DNA from: Beroe ovata
Taxonomy: Eukaryota > Ctenophora > Nuda > Beroida > Beroidae
NCBI GenBank assembly: GCA_946803715.1
Contig: CAMPET010000118.1
Span: 28,753-92,752, forward strand
Direction: 5' to 3'
DNA length: 64,000 nucleotides
Positions within the stretch are counted from its first letter, which is position 1, and each line of letters opens with the position of its first letter. Both the position numbers and the translations under genes were made by a program. The notes beneath the pieces were generated by a model. The model was not told the origin of the DNA. It did no database searches and saw nothing but the letters and a program-made list of their open reading frames with translations. This document shows, in pieces, positions 12,101 to 24,300 of this stretch.

Positions 12101-13064
12101 TTTATTAGAGATAAATTGAATCAGATAGAATAAATTACATGTATGAATACATACTGTATGGATTGAACATCAAAACAACTTACAGAAATAAAGCATATAA
12201 TTGCAATTTTTGTATATGTAAAATTTCTCCCTACCTATCTATATTATAATTTGGTTGTTTGTTTGATTTTATGTTCGTCACGAAATGCACGTGCTGATTT
12301 TGAAGTTAAAGTGCGCGTTGCCATGGACACGTGCTAACTGCTACTACAGTAATAGTGAGCTGGGAGCTCATTTCTGATGATGGTGCTCTGATAACGTTTT
12401 AGTTTTTGTTGATGGGATGAATGCAAGTGGGTTCTGATTCGAGTAAAAGTCAAATTCCTCTTGAGTTGCTGCCTTTGCCCTGCTGTTACCTATTCTTTTC
12501 GAATCACGTAAAATACGATGTTATTTTCAATAACAATACGCTACGCAAATTGAAACGATTAACGAAAGACAGACAGCCGGGCAATACAAGTACCATTTTC
12601 TTTGCTTATTCGAAGAAATGACCGAATTGTGATCNGACTTCAACAACCAAATCTCATTTGGTTTTGGGAAAAATTTATTAGAGATAAATTGAAGCGGATA
12701 GAATAAATTACATGTATGAATACTGTATGAAATTTTAAATTTGTATGTTCCTAATTCATCTATAATCTCATCATTTTCATCTCATGTCATTTTCATCATC
12801 ATATCATTTTCATCTAATCTCAGAAGCGAGGGCCACACTTTGTGGAGATTCCGAAGAAGAGACTATAATGTCTTGAAACTGTCAGTAGATTTGTGGTGAA
12901 AAAGTGTGGGTTTGATTCAATTGACTTTGTATCACTGTCTACAATGTTCAATCATCTGAAGCATACTGTATGAATTGAACATCAAAACAACTTATTTGCA
13001 GAATACAGAAATAAGGCATATAATTAAAATTGCAGTTTTTGTATATGTAAAATTTCTCCCTACC
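12101..13064. repeat. Near-duplicate segments flanking a single N; one carries an insertion
   Basis: 12101-12235 recurs as 12674-13064, on the other side of the single N at 12635. The second copy is interrupted by about 231 bp (12732-12962) bounded by the direct repeat ATACTGTATGAA (12720-12731 and 12963-12974); the first copy has only one such site, with one mismatch. That is the pattern of an insertion with a 12-bp target-site duplication beside an empty allele. Both copies end in TTTCTCCCTACC and then diverge. Confidence 0.7.
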
Positions 13065-13079
13065 ATCAGCGCTGCACAT

Positions 13080-13400
13080 CGTCGGGCGACGCGATGCACC
13101 ACGCACCAGAGCAGACCACTGATGCAAGCCGCGAAGCGGCTTGCGTCAGCAAAATAAGTTTGCGCCAGTCTGAGAATAAGTTTGCGCCCGCGCCGCGCGC
13201 GCGAAACGAAATTCTCGACAAGGTCTATCATCGATCGTTAACGCTGCACAGTTGCAGTTTCAAGTTTAATTATGCCAGCGATTAAATTCTTCCCACGTTG
13301 CGTGAATTAACCTGCCGCATTGACGCGAGCCGCGAAGCGGCAAGCTCCGCGCCAGCGAAAATAATTTGCGGCGCGCGCGATGAAATTCTCGATATGGCCT
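13080..13400. repeat. Pair of GC-rich repeats with nested palindromes
   Basis: Two copies, about 13125-13230 and 13325-13400, share a palindromic core AGCCGCGAAGCGGC, a TTTGCG...GCGCGCGCGA stretch and GAAATTCTCGA. In the first copy GCAAGCCGC and GCGGCTTGC pair around a 3-base loop. Base composition is far more GC-rich than the surroundings. No coding signal. Confidence 0.6.
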
Positions 13401-14185
13401 GGGTTATATGAATCAGAGACACCGAGCCATGCATTGGAATGATATTGGAAGTTTCATTTTTTATAAAATCGAGGTGGAAATTGTTTTTATTGTCATGTAG
13501 TTATATTTTTCAGCATTCTATTCAATTTTGGAATGATATTTCATAACAGTTGTTATGTGAAATGCTAGGTATTATCCCTATCATAATTTGGCATTCTCTC
13601 TTTTATTATTATTATGGAGGACTCTGTGCGTTCACTGCGTACTGTGAGTTGTTATGGAAGCGTATGAGTTGCATGTGCAAAAATTAGCAGCCTGTAGGCT
13701 CATTTCCTGTGATGCTGTTTTGATTACATTGCTCTCTGCCTGTTGATAGGAGAGACAAGAGTTGCACGTGCAGTTTGATGCGCGTGCAATGACAGTCAGA
13801 TCTTGCATAATATGTTTCTGTTTTAATTTTACCTACAGACTGAGTGACCTGTTGCTGTGATCGCTTTTGATCTGGAATCTGGAATTAAAGCTACTACATT
13901 CGAAACCTTTCACAATACGTTTTTTCAGTGGTTTCATTATCTGATGCGCTGATGTTTATCGTGACTACTTGAGTACTTTATGGGCTCCCTAGTTCCTTTA
14001 TATAATAGATGTGTATCTGTTTTCAAATGATTTTGAGTTATTAGCACTTAACTTGTAGCTCTTAATTACCATTATATCTTTGATAATCTTTTTTCCAAAC
14101 CTTAAAAATTATTTTTGAATGAAAGGAGATGGCAAGTTTAGCAACAGTATCAACAAACAATGCCTTACTGCTACAATGAACTTGA

Positions 14186-15310
<1,125 letters not shown>

Positions 15311-15903
15311 TCGTGACACAGCTGATAATAATTTGTCTATGCCATGATCCTAAGTTGTTAAATGAAGATAAAATCCAGATAATCAAATTGATGAGTTGAG
15401 AATTGCTTTTCATAGACATTATTATTGAATAACCAGTTTAACCATTACAGAATGTGATTTGACCAATTTTAAATTCAGTAGTGACCTTGGAATTAAATCT
15501 TCAGAATGCATGAATTTTTTCTTCAATAATGATTTCTGTAATTTTCACACCCTTGCCAATAGATGAATTTATTGATATTTTGTACTGTACTTAAACATTA
15601 AATGTGTACATATCATTATTGTTGTAAAGAAATGTTGCCATGAGAACACTATAAATATTAGGATTGATATAGAAATTCTGCAGCAGTATAATTTGTTAAT
15701 ATAATTTCGAAAAAAAGCGGTACTTACCTAGCTTTCTTAAGTTTTCTTGTCTACACAGATATGATCATAATTTACCTATACTGGAATTGAATGAACTTAT
15801 GGAAGAGTATGGTTAAATTACATTGCTGAAGTGCTAAGTTTTTCTTGGACTGCAAAACGGTTACAGCACACAATCTAACCAACAATTCACTCGTGACCAG
15901 GTA
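15311..15903. other. Spacer between kinase genes
   Basis: Holds the kinase 3' UTR and the 5' region of the next gene. It is AT-rich, with an ATTAAA at 15598-15603 that could serve as a poly(A) signal. I see nothing else. Confidence 0.4.
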
Positions 15904-16932
15904 ATGGACATTCCTCACAAAGAGATTTGTGTGACGAGTATTACTCAAGGTGAAGAAATTGTATCTTCTTTGCAGCCAGACTGGTACCTTATCAAAAGCA
16001 AAGTCTTTAATGGTGGAATTACCAATCAGATATTTGGTTACATTGATGACACATGTAAAGACAAAAATGAAATGATTTTACTTCGTATTTATGGGAATAA
16101 AACCGAATTCATCATTGATAGAAAGAGAGAACTCCAAACTCACATCAAACTCAATAGAGCTGGCTATGCTTCACCAGTCTATTGTACATTGCAGAACGGA
16201 TATCTTTATGGTTTTGTTGATGGTACCACATTGACGACTGAGACAGTTAGATGTCCAAAGGTCTATCCAATCATAGCAAAATCCATGGCAGGAATGCACA
16301 GCAACGTTGAGTTTAGTGGTGAGCCTGTATTTTATCCAAAGTTGATTACTTGGATGCGACAAGTTCCGGACTACTTCACGGATAAGTTAGAATGTTTACA
16401 AAGTGTATCTGACTCTGGTGCTTTTTGTAAAGCCGATCTTTTTGATGAACTAGATGCCCTTAACTCCAAGATTGTCGGTCAGACTGACCTTCTTGTCGGC
16501 TTTTGTCATAATGATTTGCTCCTTGAGAATATTGTTCATGACTCTGTGAAGAACTCCATATCTTTCATCGATTACGAATATGGAGACACCAATTATGTCG
16601 CATTTGATATTGGAAATCATTTTGCTGAATATGCTGGCGTCCAAACTGTTGACTACAGCTTATACCCAGAAAAAGAATACCAAAGGTGGTGGTTACAGAT
16701 CTATTTAGAGGAACTTCACAAAGTTAAAGACTTGGGCCCTGTAACGGATGAGAATGTTGATCTCTTGTGCCGACAAGCCAACTTCTTTTCTCTCTGTGCC
16801 CATATTTGGTGGGGAATATGGGCCGTTATCCAGTCCATAAACTCTGAAATAGATTTTGATTATGCTGGGTATGCAAAACTGCGACTTGGAGAGTACTTCA
16901 AACGAAAAGAAGATTTCTTTGATGGGATTTAG
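15904..16932 (+). CDS. ETNK1: Ethanolamine kinase
   Basis: This cytosolic enzyme phosphorylates ethanolamine with ATP, the first step of the CDP-ethanolamine (Kennedy) pathway to phosphatidylethanolamine. The intronless 342-residue ORF fits animal ETNK length. Visible motifs are FNGGITNQIFG in the nucleotide-binding N-lobe, the catalytic Brenner motif FCHNDLLLENI (about residues 199-209), and the downstream metal-binding/choline-kinase motif SFIDYEYGDTNYVAFDIGNHF with the aspartate preserved. The IDYEYG context and GNHFAEYAGV favour ethanolamine kinase over choline kinase. The start at 15904 leaves a normal-length N-terminus (EIVSSLQPDW). A poly(A) signal follows at 17103. Substrate preference is inferred from resemblance; ETNK1 and ETNK2 are not distinguishable, so the symbol marks the ETNK family. 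Confidence 0.9.
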   Translation: MDIPHKEICVTSITQGEEIVSSLQPDWYLIKSKVFNGGITNQIFGYIDDTCKDKNEMILLRIYGNKTEFIIDRKRELQTHIKLNRAGYASPVYCTLQNGYLYGFVDGTTLTTETVRCPKVYPIIAKSMAGMHSNVEFSGEPVFYPKLITWMRQVPDYFTDKLECLQSVSDSGAFCKADLFDELDALNSKIVGQTDLLVGFCHNDLLLENIVHDSVKNSISFIDYEYGDTNYVAFDIGNHFAEYAGVQTVDYSLYPEKEYQRWWLQIYLEELHKVKDLGPVTDENVDLLCRQANFFSLCAHIWWGIWAVIQSINSEIDFDYAGYAKLRLGEYFKRKEDFFDGI

Positions 16933-17102
16933 GATTGAAATACGCCTTATTTTTTAATATACTGATATGGCAATTTATGTAGCATTTTTTTGATCCACCT
17001 GGAATAATCAAAAATCTGTGATGGCATGTCCATTTTCCATGTGATACAAACTCGTCTTATCAGATACCTTTGATAAGTTTGATTTCATTTATATCTCTTA
17101 TC

Positions 17103-17108
17103 AATAAA
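17103..17108 (+). terminator. Poly(A) signal of ethanolamine kinase
   Basis: AATAAA 171 bases after the stop codon, on the same strand; the next gene begins about 540 bases further on. Confidence 0.6.
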
Positions 17109-17386
17109 CCAAATCTCTCTGACATCCCTACCGATTTCTCATAATCCATTTTTGTGAAGTTCCATACTGTAATAGAATTCCAGTAGGTATTAAAGTTGGC
17201 TTTTTAATTGTGAATTTCGTAAGTTTTTATCTTTGTGAATGTGATTTTCTATCTTAGTTTGATATAACTACCTATAGTTTTAAGAAGCGTTTCTTTTTGT
17301 TTTTGTTGTGAATACTTTATAGGTTAAATTTCTAATTGCGTGTGATGCCAACTTTTGATAGTTATGATAAGAACAATGAATCATAC

Positions 17387-17480
17387 GGGGGGCGGTGCAA
17401 AGTGCATTAATGTCAGTATTTAAAAAAACACAAAACTGACATTGACATTAATGCACATGATTGCACGTTGCACAGCCCCC
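17387..17480. repeat. Imperfect inverted repeat upstream of MCM7
   Basis: The left arm GGGGGCGGTGCAAAGTGCAT and following TAATGTCAGT (17387-17417) pair with a right arm at 17436-17480 that ends TTGCACAGCCCCC, with two short insertions on the right. The loop is A-rich. It lies 170-260 bases before the MCM7 ATG, so it may be promoter DNA or a decayed foldback element. Confidence 0.65.
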
Positions 17481-17647
17481 ATTATACGTCAGTTAAAATG
17501 TTTTTTTACATCGGTGGTGTTTTCTGTCTTCGAAAATCATGAAAGTATTCCACATATTTCACTTTCTCTGCACTTGATACGTACATACGATTCTCAGTCA
17601 TTTAGCCTGAACATCACACATCTATTCTATGATAGTGCAGATCTGGT

Positions 17648-19920
17648 ATGGCTGATGTTTATGGCGATGCAATCGAAAAAAGTAAGCGGTTTCTTGCTGA
17701 ATTTTCTGTTCCCGGCTCTCGAAAAGGAACAAAACTTCACAAGTATGGTACCCAATTGGTTGCTTTAGCACATCGTGAACAGGTTAGTACTCAATATTAT
17801 ATCGCCATGGAAGACAGTGGTGGTAAAGTATGTTAAACATCACCTTTTTGTATTGATAACTTTCGTCTCCGTGAATTTTTGTTTATCTTCAGGTATCATT
17901 GAAAATCATGCTTGATGATGTAGCTGAATTCGATGAGGACCTCAGCCGAGAGATACTAGGAAACACAGTTCGGTATGAAAAGTTGTTCAGTGAGGCTGTA
18001 TCAGACTTGTTACCTGACTACAGGCAGCATGATGTTGTCAACAAAGATTCGTTGGATGTTTACATTCAACACCGACTCCTTCTCGAGGCTAGAAACAGGG
18101 GATCTGATGAAGTGAGAGATCCAAACAACCAATACCCACCAGAGCTTCTCCGGAGGTTTGAGCTGACATTTGCTCCTCCATCAAACCAAAAAGCATTGTC
18201 CATCAGACAAATAACAGCAGACAGAATAGGAACTTTGGTTACCATCCGAGGAACTGTAACAAGAGCCACAGAAGTTAAGCCTGCTATGACTGTTGCCACT
18301 TATACTTGTGATCAATGCGGTTCTGAAACGTATCAACCTATTACTGGAGTACAATTCATGCCCATAGACATGTGTCCTAGCAAGGAATGCACCACTAACA
18401 AGAGCGGAGGTAGGTTATATCTGCAGACTAGAGGGAGCAAGTTTGTCAAGTTCCAGGACGTCAAGATACAGGAGGATAGTGACCAGGTCCCAGTGGGAGA
18501 CACCCCCAGGAGTATGACTCTGTTGTGCAAGGGGGAGAACACCCGGTTATGTCAACCTGGTGACCATATCAATGTGACTGGAGTGTTCTTGCCAGTGCAG
18601 AGAGCAGGGTTCAAGGCCATGGTTGGTGGCCTTATGTCGGATACATTCTTACAGGTTCATAACCTGGAGAGAGTCAAAAAAGGATTCGAGGAAGAATCCT
18701 TGGAGTGTTTGTCTGAGGACGAAGCAAGGTCACTTGCTCAGGAACCTTTATTCTATGACAAATTGGCAGCGTCCCTAGCACCTGAGATCTACGGTCATGA
18801 TGATGTGAAGAAGGCTCTGCTGTTACTTCTCGTAGGGGGAGTCGATAGACAGACTCAAGGGATGAAGATAAGGGGTAACCTCAACATTTGCCTGATGGGT
18901 GACCCTGGAGTAGCAAAGTCTCAGCTCTTGTCCTATATTGACCGTATTGCACCCCGGTGCCAATACACCACTGGGAGAGGTAGTACAGGAGTTGGTCTGA
19001 CTGCTGCTGTCATGAAGGACCCCATCACTAATGAGATGATCCTCGAGGGTGGTGCTCTGGTGTTAGCTGACCAGGGTATTTGTTGTATTGATGAGTTTGA
19101 CAAGATGAATGACAGTGACAGGACAGCAATTCACGAAGTGATGGAACAACAGACCATCAGCATTGCCAAAGCTGGGATCCTCACAACTCTGAACGCAAGG
19201 GTATCAATCCTCGCTGCTGCTAACCCAGCATATGGAAGATACAACACCAAGAAGAGTGTTGAGCAGAATGTTCAACTTCCAGCTGCATTGCTCTCTCGGT
19301 TTGATCTACTCTGGTTGATCCGGGATAAGCCCGATGCTAACTCTGATCTACGACTAGCTCAACACATTACCTATGTCCACCAACACAGCACACATCCTCC
19401 GAGGGAGGTGGAGCCCCTCGATCCCGATCTCATGAAGCGATACATCACAACGTGCAAACAGAAGGACCCTGTAATTCCAGAGTCACTCACTGAATATATT
19501 GTCTATTCTTACGTCGAACTACGGAAAGAAGCCAGGGAAGATCCCCGAAATGCAACCTTCACCTCAGCCAGGAATCTCCTTGCGGTGCTGCGACTCTCAA
19601 CTGCTCTGGCGAGACTACGATTTGCGGAGGCAGTAGAGAGGGAGGACATTGACGAAGCTAACCGATTGATGGAGATGTCTAAAGCATCGCTGATAGATGA
19701 TGAGGAGACTGCCAGAAGACAGCGACCTGTCGACCTGATATACTCAATTATCAGAGATCTGCAGAAAGGGGGAACGACCGTTACTTATGACGAAGCTCGA
19801 CAGAGATGTATTGCCAAGGGGTTCAATACTGAACAGTTTGAAGAGTGTATTGACGAGTACGAGAGACTCAATATCTGGTGTTTGAATGCTGCCAGAACCA
19901 GAATTTCCTTCATTCAGTGA
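17648..19920 (+). CDS. MCM7: DNA replication licensing helicase subunit MCM7
   Basis: A subunit of the MCM2-7 hexamer, loaded at origins in G1 and acting as the core of the CMG helicase in S phase. Two exons, 17648-17782 and 17893-19920, join in phase ([16 protein letters not shown]) to give 720 residues, the length of human MCM7 within one residue. It shows the N-terminal zinc ribbon (CDQC near residue 184, then MCPSKEC), Walker [12 protein letters not shown] (about 380), Walker B/DEFD box CCIDEFDKM, the arginine finger in LLSRFDLLW (about 512) and the C-terminal winged helix. All catalytic residues appear intact. The first ATG ([13 protein letters not shown]) aligns with the family start. 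It is the third of three collinear, intron-poor genes. Confidence 0.97.
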
Positions 19921-20826
19921 TTCATCGTCGAATCAGTCGCCTGATAAAAGTTATTCAGTGTAATCCAATTAGATTTCGAATCTATTTTTTAACCCATTAC
20001 ATGATGGCTCTTGATAATTTTTTATTCTAAGTGGAATTTTTTAAGGAGGATATATCAATTTCGATCCTTGTTCTGACATCAATCCAGTTTCATAATTGAC
20101 GCGTATTATTTAAGCGTTAGCTTTTGACTTATCTTGTTGATATAATAGTGAAAATGAATGGAAAATTTCTAAAACGCTAACTTACATCAGTATTCAGTAA
20201 GTATTGTTTGCTATTCCAGGAATTCTTATCTTATTTATTTGTTACTCTTCTTACGACTATTTAAGTTATTGACGATACGATAACTACAGTAATATTATAT
20301 ACAATTCTACATAATATTTCTTCGTTTCACTCAGATCATGCTATGTCCTATTGAACCTTGTTACGTGAAAAGTATATAGGCTGTAATGAATCATTGAATG
20401 GCGAATAACTTGAATTTCATCAAGCAACACCTTGATGAAATGTATTACACGCGCTCATGTTATCCCATGTCATTTGTCTTTGACCACCATGACTTTGCTT
20501 TGTTCCCCGAATACAATCTCTCTCATATTTGTCGAATTGTATGGTCGTCTCTGTAGTACTAGTTTCTCCTAGCAAGAGAGGTATTCACGCTATTTGATGT
20601 AATCACTGTAATAATGCTATAGTGCATTGTGCCACATAGTTTACTTGAATTATAGTGCAGTGTGTCACATACTATTCTACTGTAGGTGGTACATGTTACA
20701 CCTATTCGAAACTCTAACATATAACCATTATCCATCACGCTAGGAGGGCACATAGCTCTATTAGAGGCTCGCGTGCCAACTCTAGTTCTCTGACTCACAG
20801 AGACTAGGCAGTGACGTCACACTATC
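19921..20826. other. Spacer between MCM7 and ARP1
   Basis: MCM7 3' UTR and ARP1 upstream region. The 3' part holds two TGACGTCA-like motifs (about 20811 and 20838, the second in the coding start) that resemble CRE/ATF sites; this is suggestive only. No gene seen. Confidence 0.4.
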
Positions 20827-21332
20827 ATGGACTACTCTGACGTCATCGCTAACCAGCCTGTCGTCATCGACAACGTATGTAATCAATGATGGTAATGATT
20901 GATGCATCGTCTGTTATTTTCAGTTCAAGTTATTCGGACGTTGTTCTCTGAAATGAACTTCCTGTTATTTTCAGGGCTCGGGTTTGATTAAAGCTGGTTT
21001 TTCTGGTGACTTGGTACCGAAATGTCATTTCTCTTCGTTGTGAGTATTCGAATTGATTTTCATTGACTGAGATCAGTAGTCATAGCGCTGTGTGTGTGTG
21101 TGTGTGACGTGTGTATGTGTGTGTGTGTGTGTGTGGCTGTGGCATCAACTTATTCAATTGTATTGTTGTATTTTTGTTGAAATATCGATATTGATCATCA
21201 CTTTCCGCCGGTTTCCGCACTTATTTTAACTTTGTTACTGCAGTAGTTTTAGTGTGGCTATGAGAGAAAATCTGTTTTAAAAACCAGTCAGTGTGTTACC
21301 AACCTTACTTATCTTGCTAAGCACGCTCACTG

Positions 21333-21363
<31 letters not shown>

Positions 21364-24300
21364 GTTCATGCATGAATGTCATCAGTAGCATCACGCACGC
21401 TACAGAATGGCAATCTTTTGATGTAACACAAAATTGATATTGTAAAGGCAAAAACTTGATATAATTTGTACTTCATACGCCCAGATAAGCTGGGTACATC
21501 GTTTTACCTGATTTAACGGCTCGTGTTTCAGTATCGGAAGGCCGAAGTATGAGAGAGTGATGGCCGGGGCTCTCAAGCCTGATATATTCATGGGGGCTCA
21601 AGCCCAGGAACACAGGGGCTTGCTCAATATAAAGTATCCTATCGAGGTAATGATGAGCATATCTACATAGTACCCACAATCTACAAAATGGATACATTAC
21701 AATGCACCTATTAATGTGCAATAACAATGTACAATATGTACAAGACGTACATTGTACGTGGTATACTCACGTACGCTCCCCCTCACACCCCTGACACCGC
21801 AGCACGGCATAGTGACAGATTGGGATGATATGGAGAAACTGTGGAACTACGTGTACTCTAAAGATCACCTGAACACTTTCCCCGAGGAGCACCCAGTTCT
21901 GCTCACCGAGGCCCCTATTAACCCCAGGAGGAACAGAGAAAAGGCAGCAGAGGTGAGAACGGTAGAGTGAGAACAGATTAGTGACAGAGACTAGATGTGA
22001 GAAGAGATTAGTGACAGAGACTAGATGTGAGAAACAAGAGATGTGAGAACAGATTAGTGAGAGACTAGATGTGAGACTTGAGTGTGATGTTGACATTATA
22101 AGTGAGCGACCTAGTGAATTTGCGACGCAATAAGAGTTGAAACCTTAGTTATAGATCTGACAGTCGTAGAACGTAGGTAGTGGCGAGAAGATAGGAGTGA
22201 TGGTTGTATAGTGTAGACACTGTGTTCATCATAGTGGTAGTGTTCAGTTGTGTTGAGTGTGTTACCAAGTTGCATATCATTACTCAATCACCACACACAT
22301 GTGTGTTTACAGATCATCATAATGAGAGTGTTTGGACTCTGTGTGGCTACACGCTATCACCAGGGTATATAGTATGGTTTATGCGGAATATTATTCTGGG
22401 GTGAGGACTTGAGCACGCTCCGGGCAGGATTATGGTCGAGATTTTGATAGTGTTTTTCTGTAGGTATCATACATAGGAGACTACTATTGAGATGCACCCT
22501 AACACGGCTGTCGGCTCTCCAAAGGGATGGTGTGCACTTTGTGAATTCTCTCCTCCCATAATAGTGAGAAGTGTCTCCAGCTAAAACTCTGGATAGATCA
22601 GTGCTACTAATAGAGGAGAGTGTACAGTATTGTCCTCTTACCCCCTAGAGTGATTCCATGACAACATTGTTGTCAACATACCAAGCAATAGTCAGAAGTA
22701 TACATCTTGTGTGTGTGCGTGTCTGTGTGTGTGTGTGTGTGTGTNNNNNNNNNNNNNNNNNNNNNNNNNNNNNNNNNNNNNNNNNNNNNNNNNNNNNNNN
22801 NNNNNNNNNNNNNNNNNNNNNNNNNNNNNNNNNNNNNNNNNNNNNNNNNNNNNNNNNNNNNNNNNNNNNNNNNNNNNNNNNNNNNNNNNNNNNNNNNNNN
22901 NNNNNNNNNNNNNNNNNNNNNNNNNNNNNNNNNNNNNNNNNNNNNNNNNNNNNNNNNNNNNNNNNNNNNNNNNNNNNNNNNNNNNNNNNNNNNNNNNNNN
23001 NNNNNNNNNNNNNNTGCGTGTGTGTGCGTGTGTGTGTATGTGTCTGTGTATGTCTGTGTCTGTGTGTCTGTATCTCTTTGCGTGTGTCTGTGTGTGTGTG
23101 TGTGGGCCATGTCCGACCTCCGTTTTGTACTTGATACGCACGTGCAGCCACTTCGAATCTTTAAATATAGTTGCAAGATGCTGCTGTTTAAACCTCTATC
23201 ACCACACCCTGCACCATATTGAGAAGTTCAAGATTGTTCTAGAAGCACAATTCTTGTGATCTATATTCGTACAATGGCCAATGGGGATACTGCTCATTTC
23301 ATCAATACAATATTGTGCTTTACAGCTTACAGGTCATGGTTTCGTACACACTTGAAGTACCTCGCAGTAGTACCAGTATTTTGTTCTGTAGGTATTAACT
23401 GTACAGTGTACACAAACCAAGTGTGAGATAGCAGAAACCATATTATATACATTCCTAGCATTGCTTTCCTCTAGAATAATTACCTACACATTATACACAG
23501 TACAGTGTACGCTGTACATCGTGCAATAGATATCGCGGTTGCCGGTTACATCCCAGTGGTTTACCGATCACAATGTACAATGTAGTGTGCAGCACTCACT
23601 ACATAATGCATGTACCCACATTTTACTATTTACTCAGTGGTGACTCGTCCAAAGATGATCTGCGATAATGTGATTCGTAGTATATTATGGTCACCCACAC
23701 GCAGTGTGTGCGTATGGACTCGAAACAGCACATTATAGAGTCGTTGCCATGGTAAATTTCTTTAATCTTATCTCAAGGAGCGATGTATTTCATGGTAAAA
23801 GTAACATGTAACTATGTGTTGTGTCGTGAGAAAATGGTAGAGGGAGCTTCGTCGAGGAGACAATCTCATATTAGAAACTATCTCTCGTCAATTTGGCCAA
23901 AATCCAACTTATTATGTGTATCAATGCGTCTCCCAAACTACATATGAGTGTGGAGCTATGTGTATGATATAGTGATACTAAGTACAAACACTGAAAAGTC
24001 GTTTATGACTATACACAGTCTGCTATTACCAGCACTTAGTACTCACTCATACAGTACTGATATTGTTGTTAATTATAAAGCCGTCATCGTTGCGTATACG
24101 TGTATACGTGTATACTCTCACGTTCCCCCTTTCACAATCTCACGAATTATTTTTCAGATATTTTTCGAGACGTTCAACGCACCTGCCCTATTTGTATCGA
24201 TGCAAGCAATTCTCAGCCTGTACGGAACAGGGCGTGTCACTGGCGTTGTATTGGACGCTGGTGATGGCGTGACGCACGCCGTCCCTATATACGAGGGGTT

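Noticed and set aside
22645-23259. Long ORFs spanning the first N gap
   Set aside because: They are translations of (TG)n/(CA)n plus unknown bases inside an ARP1 intron.
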